DNA of 13,282 nucleotides from Candidatus Altimarinota bacterium (GTDB lineage: Bacteria > Patescibacteriota > Gracilibacteria > UBA4473), in assembly GCA_020630245.1 (NCBI GenBank), contig JAHDBZ010000017.1, positions 9,441 to 22,722 on the forward strand. The letters run 5' to 3'. Positions 1-7,397 of this stretch are shown piece by piece. The position numbers and the translations under genes were made by a program. A model generated the notes under the pieces. The model did no database searches. It had not been told where the DNA came from and saw only the letters and a program-made list of their open reading frames with translations. The first letter of the stretch is position 1. Each line of letters begins with the position of its first letter.

Positions 1-388
1 ATCGTTTGGAGAAAATTTAGCAGAAAAAATTGCTAAAGCTCCTGAATCACAAGAAACAGTTCTAAAAAATGCTGAAACAGCAGAAAAAAAAGAAGCCTTA
101 AATAGTTTTAGGCTTGGAGAGATGAGTCTGGCCAGTGAAGTATTACAAGGTTTAGACAAGGCAGAAGCTGAAAAAATTGCGGCTCAACTCAAAGAAGACG
201 GCCCAGATTCTCTAACAGACAAACAACAAGCAGAGATTGCCGCTGCGCGATCGGCTGATCAGACAGAAACGGTTGATTACAAAACGACGAAAGGTTTTGT
301 GGAAGCCACAAAAGAGGCCACCCTTAGTCAATTTGGTGCTGGCTTTGCTACGCAAATGGCCGCCATGGAGGCTTATGCTGATCTGTAA
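1..388 (+). CDS. C-terminal part of an unrecognised Ala/Glu/Lys-rich protein (5' end outside window)
   Basis: The reading frame is open from the left edge (first full codon at position 2) to a TAA at 386-388, giving 128 visible residues. A methionine at 122 could start an 88-residue protein, but the 40 codons before it have no stop and encode the same Ala/Glu/Lys/Gln-rich, helix-prone sequence, so the gene more likely begins before the window. The visible part has no cysteine, membrane segment or recognisable motif and looks like a soluble, mostly helical and partly disordered tail. A second unrecognised gene follows in the same direction after 39 bases, which suggests an operon. I do not recognise the family. 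Confidence is high that this is coding and low on where it starts. Confidence 0.65.
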   Translation, partial: SFGENLAEKIAKAPESQETVLKNAETAEKKEALNSFRLGEMSLASEVLQGLDKAEAEKIAAQLKEDGPDSLTDKQQAEIAAARSADQTETVDYKTTKGFVEATKEATLSQFGAGFATQMAAMEAYADL

Positions 389-427
389 AGGTTGCTTGAC
401 TTACTTTTTTCACTAAAAAACTAAACG

Positions 428-1132
428 ATGGGAGAAACAGCCGCTTCAAAGATTGACCTTCAATTTGAAAGACGTCCAAGTTTTTCAAAAGAAACCTGGA
501 GAGTAATAAACCAAGAGCAGGTTGATGCGACTAATTTTTTACCGAAACTAATTCATCTGTTGAGAAGCATTGAAGAATCGAATATGGATCGTCACAAAGC
601 AGCGCAGGCTTTGGTGACTCTTATGCACTTGTCTTTTGGACCAGGAGAATGGAGAACCGATGATCCAGATGGTGACGTAGAAACAATTGAATTGCTTGCT
701 CATCTGCACGAATCCATTGGAGCCCTTTATAAAAACACTAAAGGCATCGACCAAACGGTGGAAGTTAATAAAGCCGTGGACGCAGCTGAAAAGTTGGGGC
801 AGATTTTCGCACGAGTGGGAATCTCTGAGCATTTTCCAGACAACCAATACTTGCCGAGTTTTTTGGTGGGGATGGAAATAGCGACGCAGATTTTGAAAGA
901 AATAGCCCTTAATGGGACCCAAGATCTGAGAGACCTAAGTGTTAGCAATTATCTTGAAAGACTAAATGGTGGAGTGACTGATAAAATTTTTGCAGTATTA
1001 GATCGCGAAGCAATTAAACCAGAGGATTTCACTCCGACACTTAGAGGGTACGCAAATTGGAAACAATCTCAGCAGATTGCTGATAATGGGGGAGAAAATA
1101 TTACGCTGCTAGACGATCATCGTCCTAAGTAG
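428..1132 (+). CDS. Unrecognised 234-residue soluble protein
   Basis: A complete frame runs from ATG at 428 to TAG at 1130-1132. The protein is acidic, predicted soluble and mostly helical, with no signal peptide or membrane segment. Residues 35-70 and 85-165 look like amphipathic helix bundles; the tail (about 215-234) is polar and probably flexible. I see no catalytic motif and do not recognise the family. It follows the partial upstream gene by 39 bases in the same direction, so the two are probably co-transcribed. No Shine-Dalgarno sequence precedes the ATG. A TTGACT at 396-401 resembles a -35 box but has no good -10 partner. The stop lies one base from the stop of the convergent glycosyltransferase gene, with no terminator between. 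A 124-codon frame on the other strand (548-922) is a shadow. Confidence 0.8.
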   Translation: MGETAASKIDLQFERRPSFSKETWRVINQEQVDATNFLPKLIHLLRSIEESNMDRHKAAQALVTLMHLSFGPGEWRTDDPDGDVETIELLAHLHESIGALYKNTKGIDQTVEVNKAVDAAEKLGQIFARVGISEHFPDNQYLPSFLVGMEIATQILKEIALNGTQDLRDLSVSNYLERLNGGVTDKIFAVLDREAIKPEDFTPTLRGYANWKQSQQIADNGGENITLLDDHRPK

Positions 1133-1133
1133 A

Positions 1134-2312
1134 CTAGCTGGCCAATAGTTCTACCAACCGCTTCTTAGTTTCTTGGAGGTGATAGTTGGCTTCGACGTAT
1201 TCGCGTCCGTGCTGTATGTAGATGGCCGCTTCGTGGGGTTTATCAGCAAAATAAGCCAGGGTTTCGGCTAAAGTCATGCTGTTATTGGCTTCGATGAGGA
1301 GTGGGTTTGGTGTGTTAGCAGGGAGATGGCCTTTTTTGAGGAGCCATTGATGATAGCCACTGAGGATTTCACGCGGACCGGTTTGATCAAAGGCGATTAC
1401 GAGACGATGACAGGCCAATCCTTCGACGGCGATGCGTCCGAAAGTTTCCGGCTCTGTTGGGAGAACGACGAGGGCATCATGTGCTTTGATCTGTGCAAAA
1501 GGATCTTCGACTGCGCCCGGCAGTTTTATATTAGGGAGTTGGCGCTTGTTGATGAAATCTCGGATTTCAGCCTCGTAGGCAGTCGTTCGAGGATCTTGGG
1601 TCACGCTCTTGCCGATCAAGGTGAAAGAGAGCTCGGGATTGCGTTCCAATAGCAGATCGGCTACTTCCGCGGTGTGTAGTTGGCCTTTGCGAGGGTCGAT
1701 GCGACCTAGATGCAGTACTTTTTCGATTGATTCTGGCGGGTCGCAGTGCGGAACTTTGCCGAAATCAACGCCGTTTTCGATGATGCGAATTTTTTTGTAC
1801 TGAGATTCGTACAAGACATCACGTAGGTATTGGCGGGTTGGCATCGAATTGGCCACCAGGATATCGGCCTTTTTAGCAATCAGTCGTAGGAGCCAGGGAG
1901 GTCGAGTCGTAAAATCATGAAAAATCGCTACCCAGCGCCCGGGGGTACGCCAAAAAGCTTTGGCCATCCACATTAGGAAATGCGCGCGGGGCGTATTGGT
2001 TACCCATTGCGGTTTGGATTCTTTATCAATCAATGGACGCAGATTCTTTGCTTGCCACCAGAGTTTGGTCACGGCCAGCAATTGGCGAAATAGACCACCA
2101 GAAACGGCGGGGAATTTGAGTGTTTTGGTCACAATACTTTCTGGGAGCCTTTTTTGGTACTCCGGATGCGCACCACCGACTACCGTTGGTTGTAAGAGAC
2201 GGATCTCAGTCGCCGTCATAGCCGCAAAAAAATCGAGGCTGAAGTACTCAGCACCGCCCATAAATTCAGCCTGGTCGAGCCAAAATGTCTGTCGTCGTCG
2301 TGAACTACTCAT
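1134..2312 (-). CDS. GT4-type (GT-B fold) glycosyltransferase
   Basis: This 392-residue protein has the size and layout of a retaining GT-B enzyme that moves a sugar from a nucleotide-sugar donor. The N-terminal acceptor half carries a glycine-rich GGAE (residues 19-22), FHD (131-133) and VANS (153-156). The C-terminal donor half has NGVD (180-183), HLGRIDPRKG (201-210), the usual basic donor-binding strand, and the EX7E motif ETFGRIAVE (289-297) followed by the GPREIL region (312-317). No signal peptide or membrane helix is seen, so it probably acts on the cytoplasmic face of the membrane in making a surface glycan, lipid glycan or glycoprotein. The substrate cannot be read from sequence. 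Its ATG overlaps the comEC stop as ATGA (2309-2312), so translational coupling is likely. It is the last gene of the minus-strand block. Confidence 0.88.
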   Translation of the reverse strand: MSSSRRRQTFWLDQAEFMGGAEYFSLDFFAAMTATEIRLLQPTVVGGAHPEYQKRLPESIVTKTLKFPAVSGGLFRQLLAVTKLWWQAKNLRPLIDKESKPQWVTNTPRAHFLMWMAKAFWRTPGRWVAIFHDFTTRPPWLLRLIAKKADILVANSMPTRQYLRDVLYESQYKKIRIIENGVDFGKVPHCDPPESIEKVLHLGRIDPRKGQLHTAEVADLLLERNPELSFTLIGKSVTQDPRTTAYEAEIRDFINKRQLPNIKLPGAVEDPFAQIKAHDALVVLPTEPETFGRIAVEGLACHRLVIAFDQTGPREILSGYHQWLLKKGHLPANTPNPLLIEANNSMTLAETLAYFADKPHEAAIYIQHGREYVEANYHLQETKKRLVELLAS

Positions 2313-3763
2313 GCGCGCTCGGTATCGTCGTTTAAATGGAGATTGAGGTCAAGATTTTGCCAGTATTTGTCGTGGTATGTTTGAGAAAAAAGACACCAGA
2401 CAGCTATGCCCAGCCAGATTACGCTTATTGCTTGTCCGGCCATTTTCGGAAGCACCACACTGGGCCATTGGCCAAACCAGAGCGCCGTCCAGTGCAGAAG
2501 CTCTGTCAGCATTAAGGCTGGGAGACTGAGCACTTTGTGAATTGCTTCTGGGAATATGCCCCCGAGGCCAGCCAAGAAGCTGGTGGCCATCGTGAGAGGG
2601 ATAATCGGTTCAGCGATGAGATTGCTCACCAGTCCGACCCAGGGAAAGGTTTCAAAATTCATGATTAGGATTGGCAGGACGGCTAGCTGGGCGCAGAAGC
2701 TGACGCCGATGAGTAGCTTTAGCGCCGGCCAGAGCGGCCAAGACTTACTCCACTGCTTCCAGAGCGGCCAACCGAGGATAATCCCAGCAGTCGCCGCGAA
2801 ACTAAGCCAAAAACTCAGATCGATTTGCACTACGAGTGGATTCCAAATCCCCATTAGGACCGCTGCCAGCATTAGCAAATTGCGAATATCTATGAGTCGG
2901 CCTAGATGACTGGCTAGTAGCATTAACCAACCAAAAATACCGGCTCGCATCACTGGGGGATCGGCTCCAGTGATAAATACAAAGCTCAAGAGTATGATCG
3001 TGATAATGCTGAGATTTAACCAGGGCCCCAATCTTCGAGAAAACCATCCAACCAAGATCATTAGTATCGCTACATTGCTGCCTGATACGACGATCAGATG
3101 CTGGAGACCAGCGGTTTTGAACCGTGTATGGGCGGGTTCAGGAAATTCAGATTTGGTACCAATGAGGACTCCAGCGGCTAATTCTGCATTTGGACTGGGG
3201 AGTTGCGCTTTTAGATTGGTCTCAAACCACTGCCGCGAGGGAACGAGCGGGTTTTGGCTCGCAGCGTTAATATTTATTTCTTTTGCTCGCAGAAGACTGC
3301 GTACATGGAATCGTGAAAGATAGCGACGATAGTCAAATCCGGGAAAATTTGAGACTGGTGAAATTTTTCCCGTCACGGTAATGATCTGTCCGCGGGTCAA
3401 TGGTGTCTTTGTTTTATTGATCACAAGTATCCGTCCGTGGGCAATTTGACCATCGACATGTTGAGCACTGAGATAAAAACGACTCTCGCGTCCACGCCAT
3501 TCTGGCCAGCTATCAATGGTGCCCTGGGCGGTTACGATCTGATGATGCCATTGACCTAGATTGTCTTGCTGCCACCACAGAGTGGGCTGCCAAGCGCTGT
3601 AGGTGAAACTGATCCCCAAAACCAAACAAGACATGAACCAACGTGGCTTGATGAAGCTAATCGCCAAGATGAAGCCGCACCACCATAGAGACCAAAATTG
3701 TCCGGCCCAGACGCCCACAAAAATGAGCATTAAAAACCACCGTAGGTGTATCGTTCTTTCCAT
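2309..3763 (-). CDS. comEC: ComEC/Rec2-family DNA uptake channel, without the C-terminal metallo-beta-lactamase-like domain
   Basis: ComEC forms the inner-membrane channel that brings single-stranded DNA into the cell in natural transformation. The order of parts is typical: two or three N-terminal membrane helices (about 8-58), a soluble OB-fold-like region (75-165) ending in FDYRRYL (143-149), then the multi-helix Competence domain (about 195-460). Family landmarks include LQHLIVVSGSN (220-230), PPVMRAGIF (269-277), SFWLSFAATAGII (317-329) and NLIAEPIIPL (381-390). At 484 residues it is far shorter than classic ComEC of roughly 750 residues: it ends just after the last helix with a short polar tail, so the metallo-beta-lactamase-like domain is absent. 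The gene starts 70 bases after the M23 peptidase gene, with an AGAGGA ribosome site 9 bases before its ATG, and overlaps the downstream glycosyltransferase by 4 bases. Confidence 0.92.
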   Translation of the reverse strand: MERTIHLRWFLMLIFVGVWAGQFWSLWWCGFILAISFIKPRWFMSCLVLGISFTYSAWQPTLWWQQDNLGQWHHQIVTAQGTIDSWPEWRGRESRFYLSAQHVDGQIAHGRILVINKTKTPLTRGQIITVTGKISPVSNFPGFDYRRYLSRFHVRSLLRAKEININAASQNPLVPSRQWFETNLKAQLPSPNAELAAGVLIGTKSEFPEPAHTRFKTAGLQHLIVVSGSNVAILMILVGWFSRRLGPWLNLSIITIILLSFVFITGADPPVMRAGIFGWLMLLASHLGRLIDIRNLLMLAAVLMGIWNPLVVQIDLSFWLSFAATAGIILGWPLWKQWSKSWPLWPALKLLIGVSFCAQLAVLPILIMNFETFPWVGLVSNLIAEPIIPLTMATSFLAGLGGIFPEAIHKVLSLPALMLTELLHWTALWFGQWPSVVLPKMAGQAISVIWLGIAVWCLFSQTYHDKYWQNLDLNLHLNDDTERA

Positions 3764-3772
3764 GAAGCGATA

Positions 3773-3778
3773 TCCTCT
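3773..3778 (-). promoter_or_regulatory. Shine-Dalgarno sequence of comEC
   Basis: AGAGGA on the minus strand lies 9 bases before the comEC ATG and supports the start at 3763. It stands out because most other starts in this window have no recognisable ribosome site. This fits comEC being translated from a longer mRNA that begins upstream. Confidence 0.4.
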
Positions 3779-3833
3779 AAACTTTGAGACTTTTTAACAA
3801 GCTTCCGACTTCATCAAAACTTCACCTTTGTGC

Positions 3834-4913
3834 CTAGAAGTAGTTATAGGGGTTTGCTTTGCGGCCGTTGATGCGCAATTCGAAATGTAGATGAATCCCG
3901 GTAACGCCAAAGACTCGTCCGGTGTTTCCCATGAGGGCAATCAGTTGCCCGGCCTGTACGTAATCACCGACACGGACCTTATTTACATTATTATGTGAAT
4001 AAAGGGTCTCGACACCATTTCCGTGATCAATAATCACATAGGTTCCATACCCATAATTCCAACCACTTTGCGAGACGCGTACGGTTCCAGCGGCAGCGGC
4101 GTAGATCGGAGTGTTTCTTTTACTAGCGATATCAATGGCGTAGTGGCCACGACGGTAGCCCTGTGTTAGAACACCCTGAGTAGGGCGTCGTAGTTTGTAA
4201 TTGAGTGAAGAGATTCCATTGTGCGAGCTTCGCGGCAGTGTCCGAGGGGTAGCAGCTGGAGTGGTTATAGCGCCACGAGTATTGCGGTAATTAACCGCTA
4301 CAGGTTTTGGTTCCGGTTTAGCCGCTATGAAAGTTTTCTGGGCATCTGGAATAAAAATTTCTTGCCCGACCTGAATCACATTGTTTTGAATCGGGTTGTA
4401 GTTATTGATCTTTTGAATGTTGACTTCGTGTGCCTTGGCGATTTCTCCCAGCGTTTCACGAGATTTTACGGTGTAGTAGACCCCATCAACGGGAGGAATC
4501 CGCAGCGTTTCTCCAGGTGTTAGTTGGCTTTTGACATTGAGGTCATTGGCCCAGAGGAGAGTCGAAACCTTCAATCCAAAGCGATACGCAACCTTGGAAG
4601 CGTTGTCACCATTTTTAACCACATAATCGATCACTTTGTCGCGCTTTTTTTTGACCCGAGTCTCATTCCCTTCGGCGTCAACAATAGTCTCAAATCCAGC
4701 CGTACTTACATGTGCCACGTTTTCCAAGAATCCTACATCCGCGAGACGAAAGTAGGTGGTCTCTGGGGCATTGAACGCACCAAACTCACTGCCAGTCCAG
4801 GTAATGGGAGGTCGAAAGCTCAGCACAAACGTCATTAAGACGCTCAGACAGATAAGCTGAAACAGAAAAGGTGAGTTGAGAGCTCGTTGCAATGGGTTAG
4901 TAAGGGTAGCCAT
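3834..4913 (-). CDS. Membrane-anchored LysM-LysM-M23 peptidoglycan endopeptidase
   Basis: This 359-residue zinc metallopeptidase probably cuts peptide cross-links in peptidoglycan. A hydrophobic segment at about 17-33 acts as a signal anchor; no clear signal-peptidase site follows. Two LysM modules at about 96-141 and 146-190 bind the glycan strands. A Pro/Thr/Arg-rich linker (about 195-238) leads to the M23 (LytM/DD-endopeptidase) domain at about 240-355. All key residues are present: H257 and D261 (HYAID), H306 (SHNN), and H341 and H343 (HLHFEL). By family analogy H257, D261 and H343 bind zinc and H306/H341 are catalytic, so I expect an active enzyme rather than an EnvC/NlpD-type inactive one. 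It has its own promoter in the 54-base gap behind the 768-residue protein gene and precedes comEC. A role in growth, division or opening the wall for a surface machine is inference. Confidence 0.93.
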   Translation of the reverse strand: MATLTNPLQRALNSPFLFQLICLSVLMTFVLSFRPPITWTGSEFGAFNAPETTYFRLADVGFLENVAHVSTAGFETIVDAEGNETRVKKKRDKVIDYVVKNGDNASKVAYRFGLKVSTLLWANDLNVKSQLTPGETLRIPPVDGVYYTVKSRETLGEIAKAHEVNIQKINNYNPIQNNVIQVGQEIFIPDAQKTFIAAKPEPKPVAVNYRNTRGAITTPAATPRTLPRSSHNGISSLNYKLRRPTQGVLTQGYRRGHYAIDIASKRNTPIYAAAAGTVRVSQSGWNYGYGTYVIIDHGNGVETLYSHNNVNKVRVGDYVQAGQLIALMGNTGRVFGVTGIHLHFELRINGRKANPYNYF

Positions 4914-4927
4914 TATTTACGAAGGAG

Positions 4928-4955
4928 AATATACCCTATTGATATCGAGGGTCAA
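4928..4955 (-). promoter_or_regulatory. Sigma70-type promoter of the M23 peptidase gene
   Basis: On the minus strand, TTGACC (4950-4955, 5/6 match) and TATATT (4928-4933, 5/6 match) are separated by 16 bases. Transcription would start near 4921, only about 8 bases before the ATG at 4913, and no Shine-Dalgarno sequence is present. The spacer contains overlapping inverted repeats, reported separately. Confidence 0.6.
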
Positions 4956-4956
4956 T
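4933..4956. repeat. Overlapping short inverted repeats inside the M23 gene promoter
   Basis: ACCCT (4933-4937) pairs with AGGGT (4948-4952) around a centre containing the palindrome GATATC (4941-4946). ATTGA (4938-4942) also pairs with TCAAT (4952-4956). The repeats fill the spacer and touch both promoter boxes, a position where a repressor would act. The arms are only 5 bases, so chance is possible. Confidence 0.3.
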
Positions 4957-4967
4957 CTAGTCTGGCC

Positions 4968-7274
4968 TTAGTTCCCAAACCGTTCCTCAATCGCTTTTTC
5001 GATAAACTCGGCAAGACCTTTACGTGGCACGACTTTATCTCCAAATTCGAAGCGATTTCGAACATATTCTACCACAAGATTAGTCACATATTCTTCTTTT
5101 TGGAAATAGAGGAAGCTGATACGATACTCTTTGCCCATGAGAGCGTTTGTCACTTCAAATTGATTGAAATCATTGCTTTTAATCAGTACGTCGTCTCGTT
5201 TCATACGCAGTCCTTCTTGTTCAAAGGTGTCTTGGACTAGTTTGCGTTGCAAGATGGCCAAAGGGGTATTGTTTGATGGTCCTTCGTGTTTGGTCTCTAG
5301 AGCTTTGGCGATTCGATCTTCTTCAATTTCTTCTTCCAATCTTCGCAGGATAGAGTTGAGCACTTTCGGATCTACATAGGTTTCGCGATAATCTCCCAGA
5401 TTAATTAGATTGAAAGTCTGGTTATCGATGCGAAAAGTTCCAGATAATGGTTCTTCTCCATAGTATGCACCACTAAATACAAAGGTTGGATTACTGGTCG
5501 ATTCTTTTTCTTGGACGCGGAGTCCTTCGGTAAAGACGCGCGCATCACTGAGGACTTCTTTGAGTTCTTCGATCGTATCGACTTTTTCAGCCAGGAAGAT
5601 AGCTTCTTGCTCGGCTTCTCGTTCTTTTTCTAAGGCTTCACGACGTTCATCTATGCTATCACGTAGTGCTTGGTCTTGTTCCAGTTGAGCCCGTTCCGAA
5701 TCGGTGAGGTTTTCAGAGCGTGCGAACTGTACCAGTTGGATCGTTTTCTTTTCCGAATCATTAAATATTGGGCGACCTAATTGAGTTTCAATGTGATCAA
5801 TTTCCAAAAATCCATAGCTGTTGACCAGCGTTTTATTAGTCTGGGCTGCCGTCTTGTCCTGGATGGTGTCTTTTAGAAACCACAGAATGTCTTGGGCATT
5901 TTCTAAGATAACTTCTTCGCGATCTTTGTTATTTTCGACATAGAGATTGACCTCCATTTCAATCAGTTTGGTCAAAAGAGCAAAGCTTTCATCGATTTTA
6001 AGAGCAATATTTTCTCGAATCAACTCATTTATCAATCGTCTGACACGGGACAATCGGATTTTTTTGTCTTTTGCAACAGTGATATTGTTGATGTTTTCAT
6101 TCAGATTGATTATGCCCTGCTTTACTTTCGGTAAAAATCCGTTGGACATCATTTCTTCAATTTCAAAGACCGCCAGCTCAAGATCTTCTAAAGAATTAGC
6201 ATCATACTGCGTCAGCCAGATATCGGCGAATACGTATTCGGGATCATCCTGAAAAGAATGATGCAGCCAGACTTTTTGGTTTTGGCCCAAGAAATCCCAA
6301 CGATTGGCGTAGTACGGGTTTTCAATCAGAAATTTTTTCCAAGCGAAAGAGTCGGCACTCGCCTTGAAGGCTTCAACGCTTTCGGCTGCTTTAGATTGCC
6401 GATTGTTGCTGTAGTGATGATGTGCGGACAAGAAATGACTTAACAATGCGTCAAATTCAAATTTCTTCCGCAGTGTTTGTGAAATTCCGAGCGCATAGTC
6501 TTTTTGTAAATATTTTATCACCCCAGAGATTCGTCCCATAAAGCTATCAGGATTGAGCCAGTACCAGGTGTTGGGCAGATGTTTGGCAAAATTTTTCACG
6601 TCTTCGAGTTTTTGGTGGCGAACTTCCAAGCCTTGGGCCGCGTAGGCGTTGTCTTTTAGGTCAAAAGAACGGAAACTCAGATCTTTTTTGAGCTTGGTGT
6701 AGTATAGTTTCGCGAGTCTATCCACGATTGCGTCTTTGATCTTGACTCGTTTACGAGCCGGAAGCACAAATGGTCGTTTGGCTCCTGGGAACCATAGATC
6801 GATGGCGTGATCATAGGCGGTAATTTCTACGTATTTTTCATCGACATTGCGTTCGGCAAACAGACTCGCGCCAGGAGCATTAATGCCGATTTCACCAACA
6901 GTAAACTGAGCAGACTTGGGGCGGAAAGTGGCGGGGTCAAAACTTTCGAACAAGGTCTCACGGGCGTTTTGAGCATCTGCTTCTGAGATAAAGTTAAAAC
7001 TCACAAACACGTGGCCATCGACCAGATCTCGTTTTTGGTCTGTGAAGTTAGTATGACTGCCAGGAAAGAATTGCCAGAGCTCCCTTTTGTCATTTAGGAT
7101 CATTTTGGCGGTACTGCCTCCGTCGAGGATCAAGATCTCAGGCAGATTTTCAGTGGCCGCAAATGGGTCAGCGATATCGAGAAATCGACCCTTGCGTTCG
7201 CTTTCTGACATGTAAACTCCAGTGAAGATTACAAGTCCTATGGCGAGAGCGATGAAAAACTGACTAAATTTCAT
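4968..7274 (-). CDS. Large membrane-anchored protein with FecR-like module, coiled coil and unknown C-terminal domain
   Basis: This 768-residue protein starts with a single hydrophobic segment (about 5-22) with no clear cleavage site, so it is probably anchored with the rest outside the membrane. Residues about 45-180 form a beta-rich stretch that reads like a FecR domain: GGSTAKMIL then a LWQFFPGSHTNF strand pair, DGHVFVSF (87-93), FTVGEIGINAPGASLFAE (124-141), and a final FVLPARKRVKI (169-179). A mostly helical middle follows (about 180-500), including a His cluster at 285-287. A charged Glu/Arg/Lys coiled coil spans about 507-585, and then a small beta-strand patch (about 596-632) and a mixed C-terminal domain (to 768). 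I do not recognise the whole protein; FecR-like is a resemblance by eye. It has its own promoter and heads the envelope/DNA-uptake block. A scaffold or surface-assembly role is possible but unproven. Confidence 0.82.
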   Translation of the reverse strand: MKFSQFFIALAIGLVIFTGVYMSESERKGRFLDIADPFAATENLPEILILDGGSTAKMILNDKRELWQFFPGSHTNFTDQKRDLVDGHVFVSFNFISEADAQNARETLFESFDPATFRPKSAQFTVGEIGINAPGASLFAERNVDEKYVEITAYDHAIDLWFPGAKRPFVLPARKRVKIKDAIVDRLAKLYYTKLKKDLSFRSFDLKDNAYAAQGLEVRHQKLEDVKNFAKHLPNTWYWLNPDSFMGRISGVIKYLQKDYALGISQTLRKKFEFDALLSHFLSAHHHYSNNRQSKAAESVEAFKASADSFAWKKFLIENPYYANRWDFLGQNQKVWLHHSFQDDPEYVFADIWLTQYDANSLEDLELAVFEIEEMMSNGFLPKVKQGIINLNENINNITVAKDKKIRLSRVRRLINELIRENIALKIDESFALLTKLIEMEVNLYVENNKDREEVILENAQDILWFLKDTIQDKTAAQTNKTLVNSYGFLEIDHIETQLGRPIFNDSEKKTIQLVQFARSENLTDSERAQLEQDQALRDSIDERREALEKEREAEQEAIFLAEKVDTIEELKEVLSDARVFTEGLRVQEKESTSNPTFVFSGAYYGEEPLSGTFRIDNQTFNLINLGDYRETYVDPKVLNSILRRLEEEIEEDRIAKALETKHEGPSNNTPLAILQRKLVQDTFEQEGLRMKRDDVLIKSNDFNQFEVTNALMGKEYRISFLYFQKEEYVTNLVVEYVRNRFEFGDKVVPRKGLAEFIEKAIEERFGN

Positions 7275-7290
7275 GTTTTTTGTTCAGTCC

Positions 7291-7319
7291 ATTGTACCAT
7301 TTTTTACCCCTTTTTTCCA
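7291..7319 (-). promoter_or_regulatory. Promoter of the 768-residue FecR-like protein gene
   Basis: On the minus strand, TGGAAA (7314-7319, 4/6 match) and TACAAT (7291-7296, 5/6 match) are 17 bases apart. The expected start near 7283-7284 leaves a leader of about 10 bases before the ATG at 7274, with no ribosome site. It is back to back with the promoter of the PfkB-type gene. Confidence 0.5.
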
Positions 7320-7339
7320 GATAAAAACCACCATAAATA

Positions 7340-7368
7340 TTGAGATTTGTCGTTATTTAGGGTAAAAT
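7340..7368 (+). promoter_or_regulatory. Sigma70-type promoter of the PfkB-family kinase gene
   Basis: TTGAGA (7340-7345, 5/6 match) and TAAAAT (7363-7368, 5/6 match) have the ideal 17-base spacing. Transcription would start near 7375, giving a leader of about 23 bases to the ATG at 7398. No Shine-Dalgarno sequence is seen in that leader. Confidence 0.6.
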
Positions 7369-7397
7369 TGCCAGATACGTATTAAAAAGCACCAAAT

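Noticed and set aside
396..424. Promoter before the 234-residue gene (TTGACT at 396-401)
   Set aside because: The -35-like box is good, but no acceptable -10 lies 16-18 bases downstream, so co-transcription with the upstream gene is simpler.
548..922. 124-codon open frame on the minus strand
   Set aside because: It overlaps the 234-residue gene throughout, is rich in His/Phe/Cys in an irregular way, and has no start signals. It is a shadow.
1326..2346. Plus-strand open frames within the glycosyltransferase gene
   Set aside because: The minus-strand frame carries a full set of GT4 motifs, so the plus-strand frames are shadows.
3764..3833. Promoter or terminator between the M23 and comEC genes
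   Set aside because: TTGATG and TTAAAA are spaced too tightly (14 bases) and no stable hairpin with a T-run is visible, so read-through is more likely.
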